DNA of 13,342 nt, taken from AM-1111 sp046302135. Its GTDB lineage: Bacteria > Bacteroidota > Bacteroidia > B-17B0 > Aurantibacillaceae. The DNA lies in the NCBI GenBank assembly GCA_046302135.1, contig JBKCIQ010000009.1, positions 1-13,342 of the forward strand. The letters are read 5' to 3'. Under the pieces are notes generated by a model. The model had not been told where the DNA came from. It saw only the letters and a list, made by a program, of their open reading frames with translations, and made no database searches. How positions within the stretch are numbered: the stretch's first letter is position 1; the number at the start of each line of letters is the position of its first letter. Of the stretch, positions 5,932 through 13,342 are shown piece after piece. The position numbers were made by a program, and so were the translations under genes.

Positions 5932-8139
5932 TTACATATGAATAATAATGAATTCTGTCCTCCTATTTTTCTGATGCTCTTCTTCGCTGCAGGTTGACTT
6001 TACATTACCTTCGCAAGCACATCCATTCAGCAATTTTGTCTCTCCATATCCCTTACCTGTAATACGATCCGGATTAGTTATCTTCTTCTTAATGTACTCA
6101 GCACTTGATTTAGCTCGATTATCTGACAGTTTCATGTTTGATTCGGCACTACTCCTGCAATCTGTGTGAGATCCCAGTTCAATTACCATTGTAGGATAAT
6201 CGTTCATTACCTTGATAATTTTATCTAGTTCAACGGCCGCGTCCTTACGAATGTTGTATTTTCCTAAATCAAAATAAATTGGTTTCACATCAATCATCTT
6301 TGCTAAGTCTCCGCCTATCTCAAGTTTTCCAAGTGAAACATCCAAGTATTCATGCAAATTAATTTGACCGGGCTTATCAATTGTTTTAGTAAAAGTCACT
6401 GTTTTCGTTAAATATCCAAGTTTTTCAATTTTTACATTGTAATTCAATTGATCACCAACTTTGTTACCATCCAAGTTTTTGGAAAACTCTCCCGAACTTG
6501 ATGTAGAAAATTCACCTACAGGACTTCCGCTTGATGTTGTAATTGTAATTTTCACTCCTTCGATTGGTTCTTTTGATTTTGAATCGGTAATTAAAGCATA
6601 AAGTGAAATTTTTGGTGTTTTTTCTAAAACAACATCCACATTGTATTCGCTTTGATCTGTATTCGTTTTAACGGAGCTCATACCTGGATTAAATCCATCC
6701 TTTTTCCCATTTAATTGGAACGAATTTTCATCATCAATAGAAAAAGAAAAATTACCTGAATCATCAGTAGTAACCTCACCAATAACATTTCCGTTATTAT
6801 CTTTCAACTGAATATTTGTTCCTGCCAACAGATTTCCATCTTTATCCTTTGCCTTTCCTTTTATTGTTTTTCCAAAATTGAATGGTTTTAACAAGTTGAA
6901 GGAATAAATATCATCATCGCCTTTACCACCCTCTCTGTTTGATGCAAAATATCCGGATTTTTGTATCTCATCAAGAACAAAAGAAAAGTCGTCTTTGGAG
7001 GAATTTACAGGTGCACCCACGTTAAGAACCTTTCCAACTTTTTCGTTTTTGTACTGTGCAACAAAAATATCTAATCCGCCAAGGCCTGCATTCCCGTCTG
7101 ATGAATAAAAAATCAAACCGGAAGAATGATAAGAAGGGAACATTTCGTTACCTGCAGTATTGATTTTATCACCTAAATTTTCAGGCTTAGACCAAGAACC
7201 ATCTGAGTTTCTTTTTGTAAGATAAATATCAACACCGCCTTTACCACCAGGCATATCAGAGGAAAAGAACATAATGTTTCCTTCATCATTTAATGCTGCA
7301 TGGCCAACTGAATATTCTTTATTGTTGTAAGGGAATGGAGCAGTTTCAATCCATTTACCATTTTTATTTTCACAAATTACAATTTGTAACTTGATGATAT
7401 TTTCACTGCTTTTCTCTTTATAGTTGTCCCTTGTAAATACTGCAATATTCCCTGCTTTATTAAAGCAAACAGGTCCTTCATGAAACTTTTTGTTCAATGA
7501 CTTTTGAAATGGTTTCAAATCCGAAAGTTCACCCTTCTCGTTTTTTTTTGCAGAGTATATATCAAGAAAAGGAAGGTGATTCCAATTCCATCTTCTTTGA
7601 ACAGGTTTTATACCTTCTCTGGAAGATGTAAAAACAACAATATCCTTAAAGTAGACCGCGCCAAAATCTTCCTGTTCAGAATTTATTTCAAGATCACTAA
7701 TTGTAAAACGATTTTCACCTGCAATTTTTTTGATATAGTTTTCATCACTTAAATAAACATCAAATCTGTTATCGTTTTTATGTGATTCTTTGTATTTTTT
7801 CATTAACTCAGATGACTCATTGTATTTCTGATTGTTCATTAAAACAGATATGAAAGCAATTGAATCGTTTTGATTTCCTTTTCCTGTGGCTAGGAGTTGT
7901 GCATACCAGTTCTCTGATTTATTATACTGATGTAGTTTTCGGTAACCATCAGCGAGTTCACGTAAATCTTTATCGCTTTTTATTTTTACTGCTTCATATT
8001 CCTTTACTGATTTCTCATAATTGTATGCGGAGTAATCTTCATTTGCTTTCTTTTCAAGTCTTGTTTGGCAGAACGCCTGAAATGAAAATAGAATCGATAT
8101 TGTAATTAGTGCTTTTTTCATTGGAAAATTCTGATTCAT
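5932..8139 (-). CDS. PorE-like outer-membrane-associated protein: TPR, PD40 propeller, regulatory-like domains, OmpA C-terminal domain
   Basis: Domain order matches PorE of the Porphyromonas type IX system, which links that machinery to peptidoglycan. Of 735 residues: signal peptide (to about Q25, ending FQAFCQ), TPR-like helices about 28-130, and a PD40/WD40-type beta-propeller about 140-415. Propeller strands include MFFSSDMPGGKGGVDIYL, LIFYSSDGNAGLGGLDIFVA and GYFASNREGGKGDDDIYSF. Then come carboxypeptidase-regulatory-like beta-sandwiches about 424-505 and 510-600, and an OmpA_C domain about 620-735. The OmpA domain keeps the peptidoglycan-binding residues D660 (in GSHTD) and R675 (in NMKLSDNRA), plus the usual C-terminal NRRTEF. 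Three cysteines (C707, C709, C717) lie in one loop. A second ATG at 8121 gives a tidier signal peptide starting MKKALITIS and may be the real start. It follows the PorP/SprF gene by 2 nt, clearly the same transcript. Confident family call; it may be a paralogue dedicated to this operon rather than the core PorE. Confidence 0.88.
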   Translation of the reverse strand: MNQNFPMKKALITISILFSFQAFCQTRLEKKANEDYSAYNYEKSVKEYEAVKIKSDKDLRELADGYRKLHQYNKSENWYAQLLATGKGNQNDSIAFISVLMNNQKYNESSELMKKYKESHKNDNRFDVYLSDENYIKKIAGENRFTISDLEINSEQEDFGAVYFKDIVVFTSSREGIKPVQRRWNWNHLPFLDIYSAKKNEKGELSDLKPFQKSLNKKFHEGPVCFNKAGNIAVFTRDNYKEKSSENIIKLQIVICENKNGKWIETAPFPYNNKEYSVGHAALNDEGNIMFFSSDMPGGKGGVDIYLTKRNSDGSWSKPENLGDKINTAGNEMFPSYHSSGLIFYSSDGNAGLGGLDIFVAQYKNEKVGKVLNVGAPVNSSKDDFSFVLDEIQKSGYFASNREGGKGDDDIYSFNLLKPFNFGKTIKGKAKDKDGNLLAGTNIQLKDNNGNVIGEVTTDDSGNFSFSIDDENSFQLNGKKDGFNPGMSSVKTNTDQSEYNVDVVLEKTPKISLYALITDSKSKEPIEGVKITITTSSGSPVGEFSTSSSGEFSKNLDGNKVGDQLNYNVKIEKLGYLTKTVTFTKTIDKPGQINLHEYLDVSLGKLEIGGDLAKMIDVKPIYFDLGKYNIRKDAAVELDKIIKVMNDYPTMVIELGSHTDCRSSAESNMKLSDNRAKSSAEYIKKKITNPDRITGKGYGETKLLNGCACEGNVKSTCSEEEHQKNRRTEFIIIHM

Positions 8140-8141
8140 TT

Positions 8142-9074
8142 TTAGAAATATCGTGGTGATCTTATTTTTGCTTTATCACGGAAAATAAAATCATATCTGA
8201 TCATGATTTCGTGTGTCCCTGAGTTGTACCTTCCTGTTTTATTTACAAATGACCAGTCGAAAGAATATCCGGTATAAAGTTGTTCACCAATAAAAAATCC
8301 AAGTAGCGCGCCAAGTGCTGAGTTAGTTCTGTACATGGCTCCAAGCGCAAATTTTTTATTATAAATAAATTGAGCTGTAAGATCTGCCTGTATTGGAGAA
8401 CCGTTGGTTATCTTAATTAACGTTGTGGGTTTTAGTTGTAACTCATCATTTAGATCAAACATTGCACCTCCAATAAGGAAGAAGTGCCTTTTTTCCCAAA
8501 ATAGATTTGCACTGCCTGAAATCTCGTTAGTTAGAAATTTGTTTTCGAGTAGTTTGGGTGCCGATAATCCAACATAATAATGATTACTGAAATAATATGC
8601 ACCAAAACCGAAATTAGGAAGAAAACGACTTTGAAGATTGGATGCAAAGGCTACGTCTCCTTCCTGCGTTGTTTTAAGTTCAGCTAATGTTGCGCTAAAA
8701 AGATTTCCTCCGGCTTTCAATCCAAGTGACAATTTACTCTTATCATTTATTTTAAAATGATAGGCAAAATCTCCATAAATTGAGGCTGTCTGCATAGGTC
8801 CAATCTTATCATTGATAACAGATAGTCCTAGACCTAATTTATCATAAAATAAAGGAGTGTGTCCCGTGAAAGTTTGAGTAACAGGCGCACCCGGAAATCC
8901 TAACCATTGTGAACGATGAAGTGCTGTGACTGTGAGTGCCTCTCGAGTTCCTGCGTATGCAGGGTTTACGCCAAGGGTATTATACATGTAATGCGTGTAC
9001 ATGGCATCCTGTTGTGCATAAGTAACAGTTCCCGTAACGAAACTTAAAATTAGAATAAAAGCTATTTTTTTCAT
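8142..9074 (-). CDS. PorP/SprF-family type IX secretion outer-membrane protein
   Basis: A 310-residue predicted outer-membrane beta-barrel. The N-terminus has a signal peptide (MKKIAFILILSF, ending VTYAQQ, cleavage about residue 20). The family opening follows: MYTHYMYNTLGVNPAYAGTR, then LHRSQWLGFPGAPVTQTF, then LGLGLSVINDKIGP. The rest alternates polar and hydrophobic strands and ends in an aromatic residue (RSPRYF), as outer-membrane barrels do. PorP/SprF proteins encoded beside large type B substrates are needed for secretion or surface attachment of those substrates (SprF for SprB in Flavobacterium). Here the gene starts 25 nt after the giant adhesin and ends 2 nt before the PorE-like gene, so it is very probably the partner of that adhesin. 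Start ATG at 9074; no Shine-Dalgarno sequence, only an A/T-rich leader as usual in the phylum. Confidence 0.93.
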   Translation of the reverse strand: MKKIAFILILSFVTGTVTYAQQDAMYTHYMYNTLGVNPAYAGTREALTVTALHRSQWLGFPGAPVTQTFTGHTPLFYDKLGLGLSVINDKIGPMQTASIYGDFAYHFKINDKSKLSLGLKAGGNLFSATLAELKTTQEGDVAFASNLQSRFLPNFGFGAYYFSNHYYVGLSAPKLLENKFLTNEISGSANLFWEKRHFFLIGGAMFDLNDELQLKPTTLIKITNGSPIQADLTAQFIYNKKFALGAMYRTNSALGALLGFFIGEQLYTGYSFDWSFVNKTGRYNSGTHEIMIRYDFIFRDKAKIRSPRYF

Positions 9075-9099
9075 ATTAAAATATTTTGTTTTCTATGAA

Positions 9100-12000
9100 T
9101 TACCTGGTTAAATAAATGTATCCTTTTATTACATCTTTTCCATCAACACCTAAATCAATTATGTAGAAGTAGGTACCTGTTGGTAATTCTTCACCGCCAA
9201 TCTTTAGTCCGTATTTATTTACACCATTCCAATCATTATTGTATGGAGCTGCATCATAAACTTTATCACCCCAACGGTTGAAGATGAGTATCTTGTTGTT
9301 TGGATATTTTTCTAATCCTTTTACAACAAAATTGTCATTTTTATTATCACCATTTGGTGAAATACCTTCGGGAACGAAGAACTCATCTTTAGGCGTTACT
9401 GTTATATTGAAAATTGCAGTGTCACAAAGCACTGGAGTTCCGTTGTCGCAGGCCTCAACACAAATTTGAACATTACCCGTGAAATCAGGAGTAGGAGTAT
9501 AGGTAACGCATACCTGAGTTCCGTTAACCGTTACGGTTGCATTTCCGTTTGTGGTACCACAAATGCTTGCAGTAAATACAGTTCCACTTTCTACGTCAGT
9601 AACAGTTGAACATACTGTTATTGGTGTTCCCTGAGGAGTTGTTCCATTATTTCCGTCAAGTGTTGGCGGATCATTTACAGGTGTTACAATCACAGGAATC
9701 AGGATAGTATCGCATTGTGTAGGAGTTCCGTTGTCACAAACAATTACACAAACAGTATCTAAACCGGAAAAGTTTGTATTTGGTGTGTAATTAATACACA
9801 ATTGGTTTCCGTTGATTGATGCTGTTGCAGTTCCGTTGTCAACTCCGCAAATCGTTGCTCCGAAAACTGAACCTGGGTTAGGGTCTGTTATTGTTGTACA
9901 AAGCGTGACTGTTGAATCTTCTTGTGTTATAATGGTTGTGTCAGTGACTACCGGAGGATTGTTAGTTCCAGATACTGTAACAAATATATTTAATGTGTCA
10001 CATTGTGATGGGTTTCCATTGTCACAGACAATCACACAAACAGTGTCATTACCAACAAAGTTGTTGTTTGGTGTGTATGTTACGCACAATTGATTTCCGG
10101 TAACTGTAAATGTTGAATTTCCATTACCTACTCCACAAGATGAAGCACTGAAAGAAGACCCTGCATCAGGATCAGTTATTGTGGTACAAACTGTAATTGG
10201 TGTATTGATCGGCGTTGTAACGTTTGTATCCGGTACATTTGGAGGACTGGTAACATAAACTGCGATATGAACTGTGTCACACTGAGAAGGATTTCCATTG
10301 TCACAAACTATAACACAAACTGTATCGTTGCCGACAAAATTATTGTTAGGAGTGTAAGTCACGCATAGCTGACTTCCTGTAATTGTAAATGTTGCTGTTC
10401 CATTATTTACTCCGCATGGTGAAGCCGTAAATACTGAACCGGTATCAGAATCTGAAATGTTCGTACATATAGTAACAGGCGTATTGATTGGAGTTGTTAC
10501 GTTTGTGTCATTTACATTTGGTGGGCTCAACACTATTACACCAATATGAACTGTGTCACACAGAGAAGGGTTACCGTTGTCGCAAACCACCACACAAATA
10601 CTGTCTGGTCCCACGAAGTTCGCGTTTGGAGTGTAGGTTACACACAATTGACTACCATTTACAGATGCTGTGGCAGAACCATTAGCAACTCCACAAATAC
10701 TTGAACTGAAAACTGAGCCAGGATTCGAGTCGATAATAGTTGTACAAATTGTAACAGGATTATTAGGAGTAGTAACGGTGTTCGTATCGTTTACATTTGG
10801 TGGGCTATTTATAAATATGAAAACAGTATCGATGTCACACAAAGTTGGAACCCCGTCGTCACATATTTGATACAAGAAATAATCTGTTCCTCCGAAATTA
10901 CTATTTGGGGTATATACGATACTATCTCCATTTAAAACGGTAACTGTTCCGTTTGCCGGTTGAGAAACAATTGTTGTGGTAATATCATCACCATCTAAGT
11001 CAGAATCGTTCTGCTGAACATCAACAATAACCGCTGTATTTGCATTCGTGCTTGCATTATCTGTTACTGCATCCGGCGGATCATTAGCAGGAGTTACGTT
11101 TATATAAACAACAGCTGTATCACAGAAGTTTGAAGTGTCACAAATCATGTAAGTAAATGAATCTGTTCCGTTAAAGTTGGGGTTTGGAGTATATGTAACT
11201 GTTCCATTTGGATTCACCGTTGTTGTTCCATTTTGAGGGCCGGAAATAACAGTAACGGTAAGCGTATCACCCGGAATGTTTGGGTCTGCATCATTAAATA
11301 ATACGTTTACTGTAACCGGATTGTCTTCAATGGTTGAGCTGTAATCATCTACTGCAATGGGTGGTAAACTATTCTCCGGTACCCAAATTACAACTATCGC
11401 AGTATCACAAAGTGAAGGGAATCCGTTGTCACAAATCACATAGGTAATGGTGTCTATGCCATTAATAAAACTAGGATTATTGTTGTATACTATCTGGCCA
11501 TTTGGTAAAACTGTAGCGGTTCCATTTGTAGGTTGATTCAAGATAGTTACTGTTAAACTGTTACCGTCAGGGTCTAAATCATTATTTAAAACGGAAACAG
11601 TATCAGCAACTCCGGGATCTGTTGTTGAGTAATCGTTAAGTGCTACCGGCGGATCGTTGGCATTTACAACAGTTATGATTACGGTGTCAACATCACAAAG
11701 TTGTGGCGTTCCGTTATCGCAGATTTGATAAATAATGGTGTCGTTACCTGTGTAATTTGTATTGGGAGTGTAGATAATACTATCACCATTTAGAATCTGA
11801 ACTGTTCCATTGCTTGCGCTTGCAATAATTGTTGTAGTTAATGGATCTCCGTCAACATCTGTGTCGTTGGTTTGTACATCAATTATAAGCGGAGTTTCTT
11901 CGCTGGTACTGTCAATGTCTGTGTTCGCATTAGGAGGATCATTTACTGGAGTAACATTGATTACAACTATCGCAGTGTCACATAGTGAAGGTGTGCCGTT

Positions 12001-13342
12001 ATCACAAATTACATACGTGATTGTATCAGGTCCGTTATAATTTGTAGTTGGATTATATGATATTGAGTTACCATTAGTATTCGCCGTGCCGTGATTTGGA
12101 CCAGAAAGAATTGTTGTTGTTAGTGAATTCCCTTCCGGATCTGAATCATTTGACTGAACGTTAATTGTTACAGGTCCTGAGTCTTCGTTCAATGTAGTTT
12201 GATCATTTACAGCAACCGGTGGGTCGTTAACCGGTGTAACGTTGATTACAACAATTGCAGTATCACATAGTGTTGGAGTTCCATTGTCACAAATCACATA
12301 GTTGATTGTGTCCGGACCATTATAATTATTGTTAGGTGTATAATTAATATCTGTACCGTTTGTTGTTGCAGAGCCATGATTTGGTCCGCTCAAAATAGTT
12401 GTGGTGAGTGTGTTTCCATCCGGATCTACATCATTGTTTTGAACGGTAATGGTGTTTGTTCCTGAATCTTCGTTTACTGTAACGTTATCATTAGTTGCAA
12501 GAGGCGGATCGTTAACCGGTGTAACATTTATAATTACAATTGCAGTATCACACAGTGAAGGTGTACCGTTATCACAAATTACATATGTGATCGTGTCAGG
12601 TCCGTTATAATTTGTAGTTGGATTATAGGATATTGAGTTACCATTTGTATTTGCCGTTCCGTGATTTGGTCCAGAAAGAATTGTTGTTGTAAATGTGTTT
12701 CCTTCCGGATCTGAATCATTCGATTGAACGTTTATTGTAACAGGGCCTGAGTCTTCGTTCAATGTAGTCTGATCGTTTACAGCAATAGGAGGGTCGTTAA
12801 CCGGTGTAACGTTGATTACAACAATTGCAGTATCACATAGTGTTGGAGTTCCATTGTCACAAATCACATAGGTGATTGTGTCCGGACCGTTATAATTATT
12901 GTTAGGGGTGTAAGTTATATTTGTGCCATTTGTTGTTGCAGAGCCATGATTTGGTCCACTCAAAATGGTTGTGGTGAGTGTATTTCCATCAGGATCCACA
13001 TCATTATTTTGAACGGTAATGGTGTTTGGTCCCGAGTCTTCGTTTAAAGTAATTGCATCGTTAGTCGCAACCGGTGGATCATTAACAGGCGTTACGTTTA
13101 TGATTACAAATGCTGTGTCGCAATATGGTGGAATTCCGTTATCACAAACAACATAGGTAATCGTGTCAGGTCCGTTATAATTAGAATTTGGTGTGTAGGT
13201 GATGGTAGTTCCATTAGTAGTTGCATTTCCATGATTTGGTCCTGACAATATAGAAACGGTAAGAATGTCTCCAACATTCGGATCGGTATCGTTATTCAGT
13301 ACATTGATAACATTTGGTCCTGAATCCTCAGCAACAGAAACC
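9100..13342 (-). CDS. Giant secreted tandem-repeat adhesin with T9SS type B sorting domain (5' end outside window)
   Basis: The frame is open from the window edge to a TAA at 9100, giving 1413 visible residues; the start and signal peptide lie beyond 13342. An apparent start at 13248 is only an internal TTG (Leu), because the repeat pattern continues upstream of it. Layout: nine tandem-95 / cadherin-like (Big_9-type) repeats with NEDSGP, an acidic NDxDPDGN loop likely to bind calcium, and CDNGTPxLCD; five related six-cysteine repeats; and a 93-residue gliding-type (type B) C-terminal domain. The repeats share linkers ending PVNDPP or SPP. Composition is striking: rich in Asn, Thr and Asp, with no Lys or Arg through the repeat region. 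Expected role: a surface-exposed filament or adhesin delivered by T9SS with the adjacent PorP/SprF protein. Binding target unknown. The repeats make this a likely spot for assembly errors or copy-number variation. Confidence 0.92.
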   Translation of the reverse strand, partial: VSVAEDSGPNVINVLNNDTDPNVGDILTVSILSGPNHGNATTNGTTITYTPNSNYNGPDTITYVVCDNGIPPYCDTAFVIINVTPVNDPPVATNDAITLNEDSGPNTITVQNNDVDPDGNTLTTTILSGPNHGSATTNGTNITYTPNNNYNGPDTITYVICDNGTPTLCDTAIVVINVTPVNDPPIAVNDQTTLNEDSGPVTINVQSNDSDPEGNTFTTTILSGPNHGTANTNGNSISYNPTTNYNGPDTITYVICDNGTPSLCDTAIVIINVTPVNDPPLATNDNVTVNEDSGTNTITVQNNDVDPDGNTLTTTILSGPNHGSATTNGTDINYTPNNNYNGPDTINYVICDNGTPTLCDTAIVVINVTPVNDPPVAVNDQTTLNEDSGPVTINVQSNDSDPEGNSLTTTILSGPNHGTANTNGNSISYNPTTNYNGPDTITYVICDNGTPSLCDTAIVVINVTPVNDPPNANTDIDSTSEETPLIIDVQTNDTDVDGDPLTTTIIASASNGTVQILNGDSIIYTPNTNYTGNDTIIYQICDNGTPQLCDVDTVIITVVNANDPPVALNDYSTTDPGVADTVSVLNNDLDPDGNSLTVTILNQPTNGTATVLPNGQIVYNNNPSFINGIDTITYVICDNGFPSLCDTAIVVIWVPENSLPPIAVDDYSSTIEDNPVTVNVLFNDADPNIPGDTLTVTVISGPQNGTTTVNPNGTVTYTPNPNFNGTDSFTYMICDTSNFCDTAVVYINVTPANDPPDAVTDNASTNANTAVIVDVQQNDSDLDGDDITTTIVSQPANGTVTVLNGDSIVYTPNSNFGGTDYFLYQICDDGVPTLCDIDTVFIFINSPPNVNDTNTVTTPNNPVTICTTIIDSNPGSVFSSSICGVANGSATASVNGSQLCVTYTPNANFVGPDSICVVVCDNGNPSLCDTVHIGVIVLSPPNVNDTNVTTPINTPVTICTNISDSDTGSVFTASPCGVNNGTATFTITGSQLCVTYTPNNNFVGNDTVCVIVCDNGNPSQCDTVHIAVYVTSPPNVPDTNVTTPINTPITVCTTITDPDAGSSFSASSCGVGNGNSTFTVTGNQLCVTYTPNNNFVGNDTVCVIVCDNGNPSQCDTLNIFVTVSGTNNPPVVTDTTIITQEDSTVTLCTTITDPNPGSVFGATICGVDNGTATASINGNQLCINYTPNTNFSGLDTVCVIVCDNGTPTQCDTILIPVIVTPVNDPPTLDGNNGTTPQGTPITVCSTVTDVESGTVFTASICGTTNGNATVTVNGTQVCVTYTPTPDFTGNVQICVEACDNGTPVLCDTAIFNITVTPKDEFFVPEGISPNGDNKNDNFVVKGLEKYPNNKILIFNRWGDKVYDAAPYNNDWNGVNKYGLKIGGEELPTGTYFYIIDLGVDGKDVIKGYIYLTR
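9103..9381 (-). other. Type B (gliding motility-associated) C-terminal sorting domain of the adhesin
   Basis: The last 93 residues match the gliding-associated CTD family (TIGR04131 type). They begin FFVPEGISPNGDNKNDNF, continue with KILIFNRWGDKVYD and DWNG, then LPTGTYFYIIDLG, and end GYIYLTR. Type B domains direct export through T9SS and, unlike type A domains, generally depend on a PorP/SprF partner. Lys and Arg are common here, in contrast to the repeats before it. Confidence 0.95.
9382..10797 (-). repeat. Five six-cysteine repeats (type II) of the adhesin
   Basis: Five units of 93, 93, 96, 96 and 94 residues precede the sorting domain. Each has cysteines at unit positions 18, 35, 52, 68, 72 and 80 without exception. 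Core motifs are CTTITD, a short xxCGVxNG turn, QLCVTYTPN and VCVIVCDNGNPSQCDT. The last two cysteines correspond to the pair in the type I repeats; the other four are extra. Units 2 and 3 are the most alike. Confidence 0.9.
10798..13341 (-). repeat. Nine tandem-95 repeats (type I) of the adhesin
   Basis: Nine units, the first cut by the window edge, each about 92-96 residues and mostly exactly 95 (285 bp). Each ends PVNDPP or a variant. Typical landmarks are NEDSGP near position 10, the acidic NDVDPDGN loop, TTTILSGPNHG, YTPNNNYNGPDTITY and the cysteine pair CDNGTPTLCD (positions 71 and 79). Divergence rises toward the C-terminal side: the units at 11931 and below lose the SGPNHG block or parts of the linker. 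Confidence 0.9.
11932..13071 (-). repeat. Recent 570-bp direct duplication (two two-repeat blocks)
   Basis: The block 13071-12502 and the block 12501-11932 are both exactly 570 bp (two 95-residue repeats). Repeat 1 matches repeat 3 and repeat 2 matches repeat 4 far better than neighbours match each other. The protein differs at roughly eight and four positions respectively, and long runs of bases are identical. This indicates duplication of a two-repeat unit. Confidence 0.88.

Noticed and set aside
9278..12040. Several 60-95-codon plus-strand frames over the adhesin
   Set aside because: They recur in step with the protein repeats on the other strand and simply mirror them; no independent coding signal.
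13246..13248. Adhesin start codon at 13248
   Set aside because: It is an internal Leu codon (TTG); the reading frame and repeat pattern (EDSGPNVINV, DPNVGD) continue upstream to the window edge.
9382..13342. Regular short repeated DNA that could be read as a CRISPR-like array
   Set aside because: The period is 285 bp, in frame, diverged at synonymous sites and translated as domain repeats; there are no unique spacers.

Overview
The window comes from the chromosome of a member of the Bacteroidota, most likely a free-living or gliding type. Three things point there: AT-rich DNA with TAnnTTTG promoter boxes and no usable Shine-Dalgarno sequences; a type IX secretion (T9SS) operon with a type B gliding-motility C-terminal domain, a PorP/SprF protein and a PorE-like OmpA protein; and a GlmM with the N-terminus usual for this phylum. 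The exact genus cannot be told from the sequence.

Left part (1-2508, minus strand): a phosphoglucosamine mutase gene (glmM) is followed 61 nt later by a cysteine desulfurase gene that runs off the left edge. Between glmM and the plus-strand genes lies a short divergent control region (about 2500-2678) with one promoter-like box facing each way.

Middle part (2679-5666, plus strand): a cytoplasmic tetratricopeptide-repeat (TPR) protein; then, behind its own promoter-like box, a phosphosulfolactate synthase (ComA family); then, 22 nt later, an exported protein with the acetolactate decarboxylase fold. The last protein keeps the metal-binding histidines, but a catalytic arginine is replaced and the C-terminal tail is missing. 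The stretch 5667-5789 holds nothing I can identify.

Right part (5790-13342, minus strand): reading leftwards, a giant secreted repeat protein (5' end beyond the window), a PorP/SprF-family outer-membrane protein and a PorE-like TPR/propeller/OmpA protein form a tight operon with gaps of 25 and 2 nt. It is followed by a tRNA-Ala(GGC) gene and a clear intrinsic terminator. The natural reading is a cargo-plus-machinery unit: the adhesin carries the type B sorting domain, the PorP/SprF protein is its dedicated outer-membrane partner, and the OmpA protein ties the assembly to peptidoglycan. The visible 1413 residues of the adhesin contain nine 95-residue repeats with two cysteines each, then five related repeats with six cysteines each at fixed positions, then the sorting domain. 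The repeat region has no lysine or arginine over about 1317 residues.

No gap between genes exceeds 300 bases. I see no insertion sequence, integrase, CRISPR array or replication origin.
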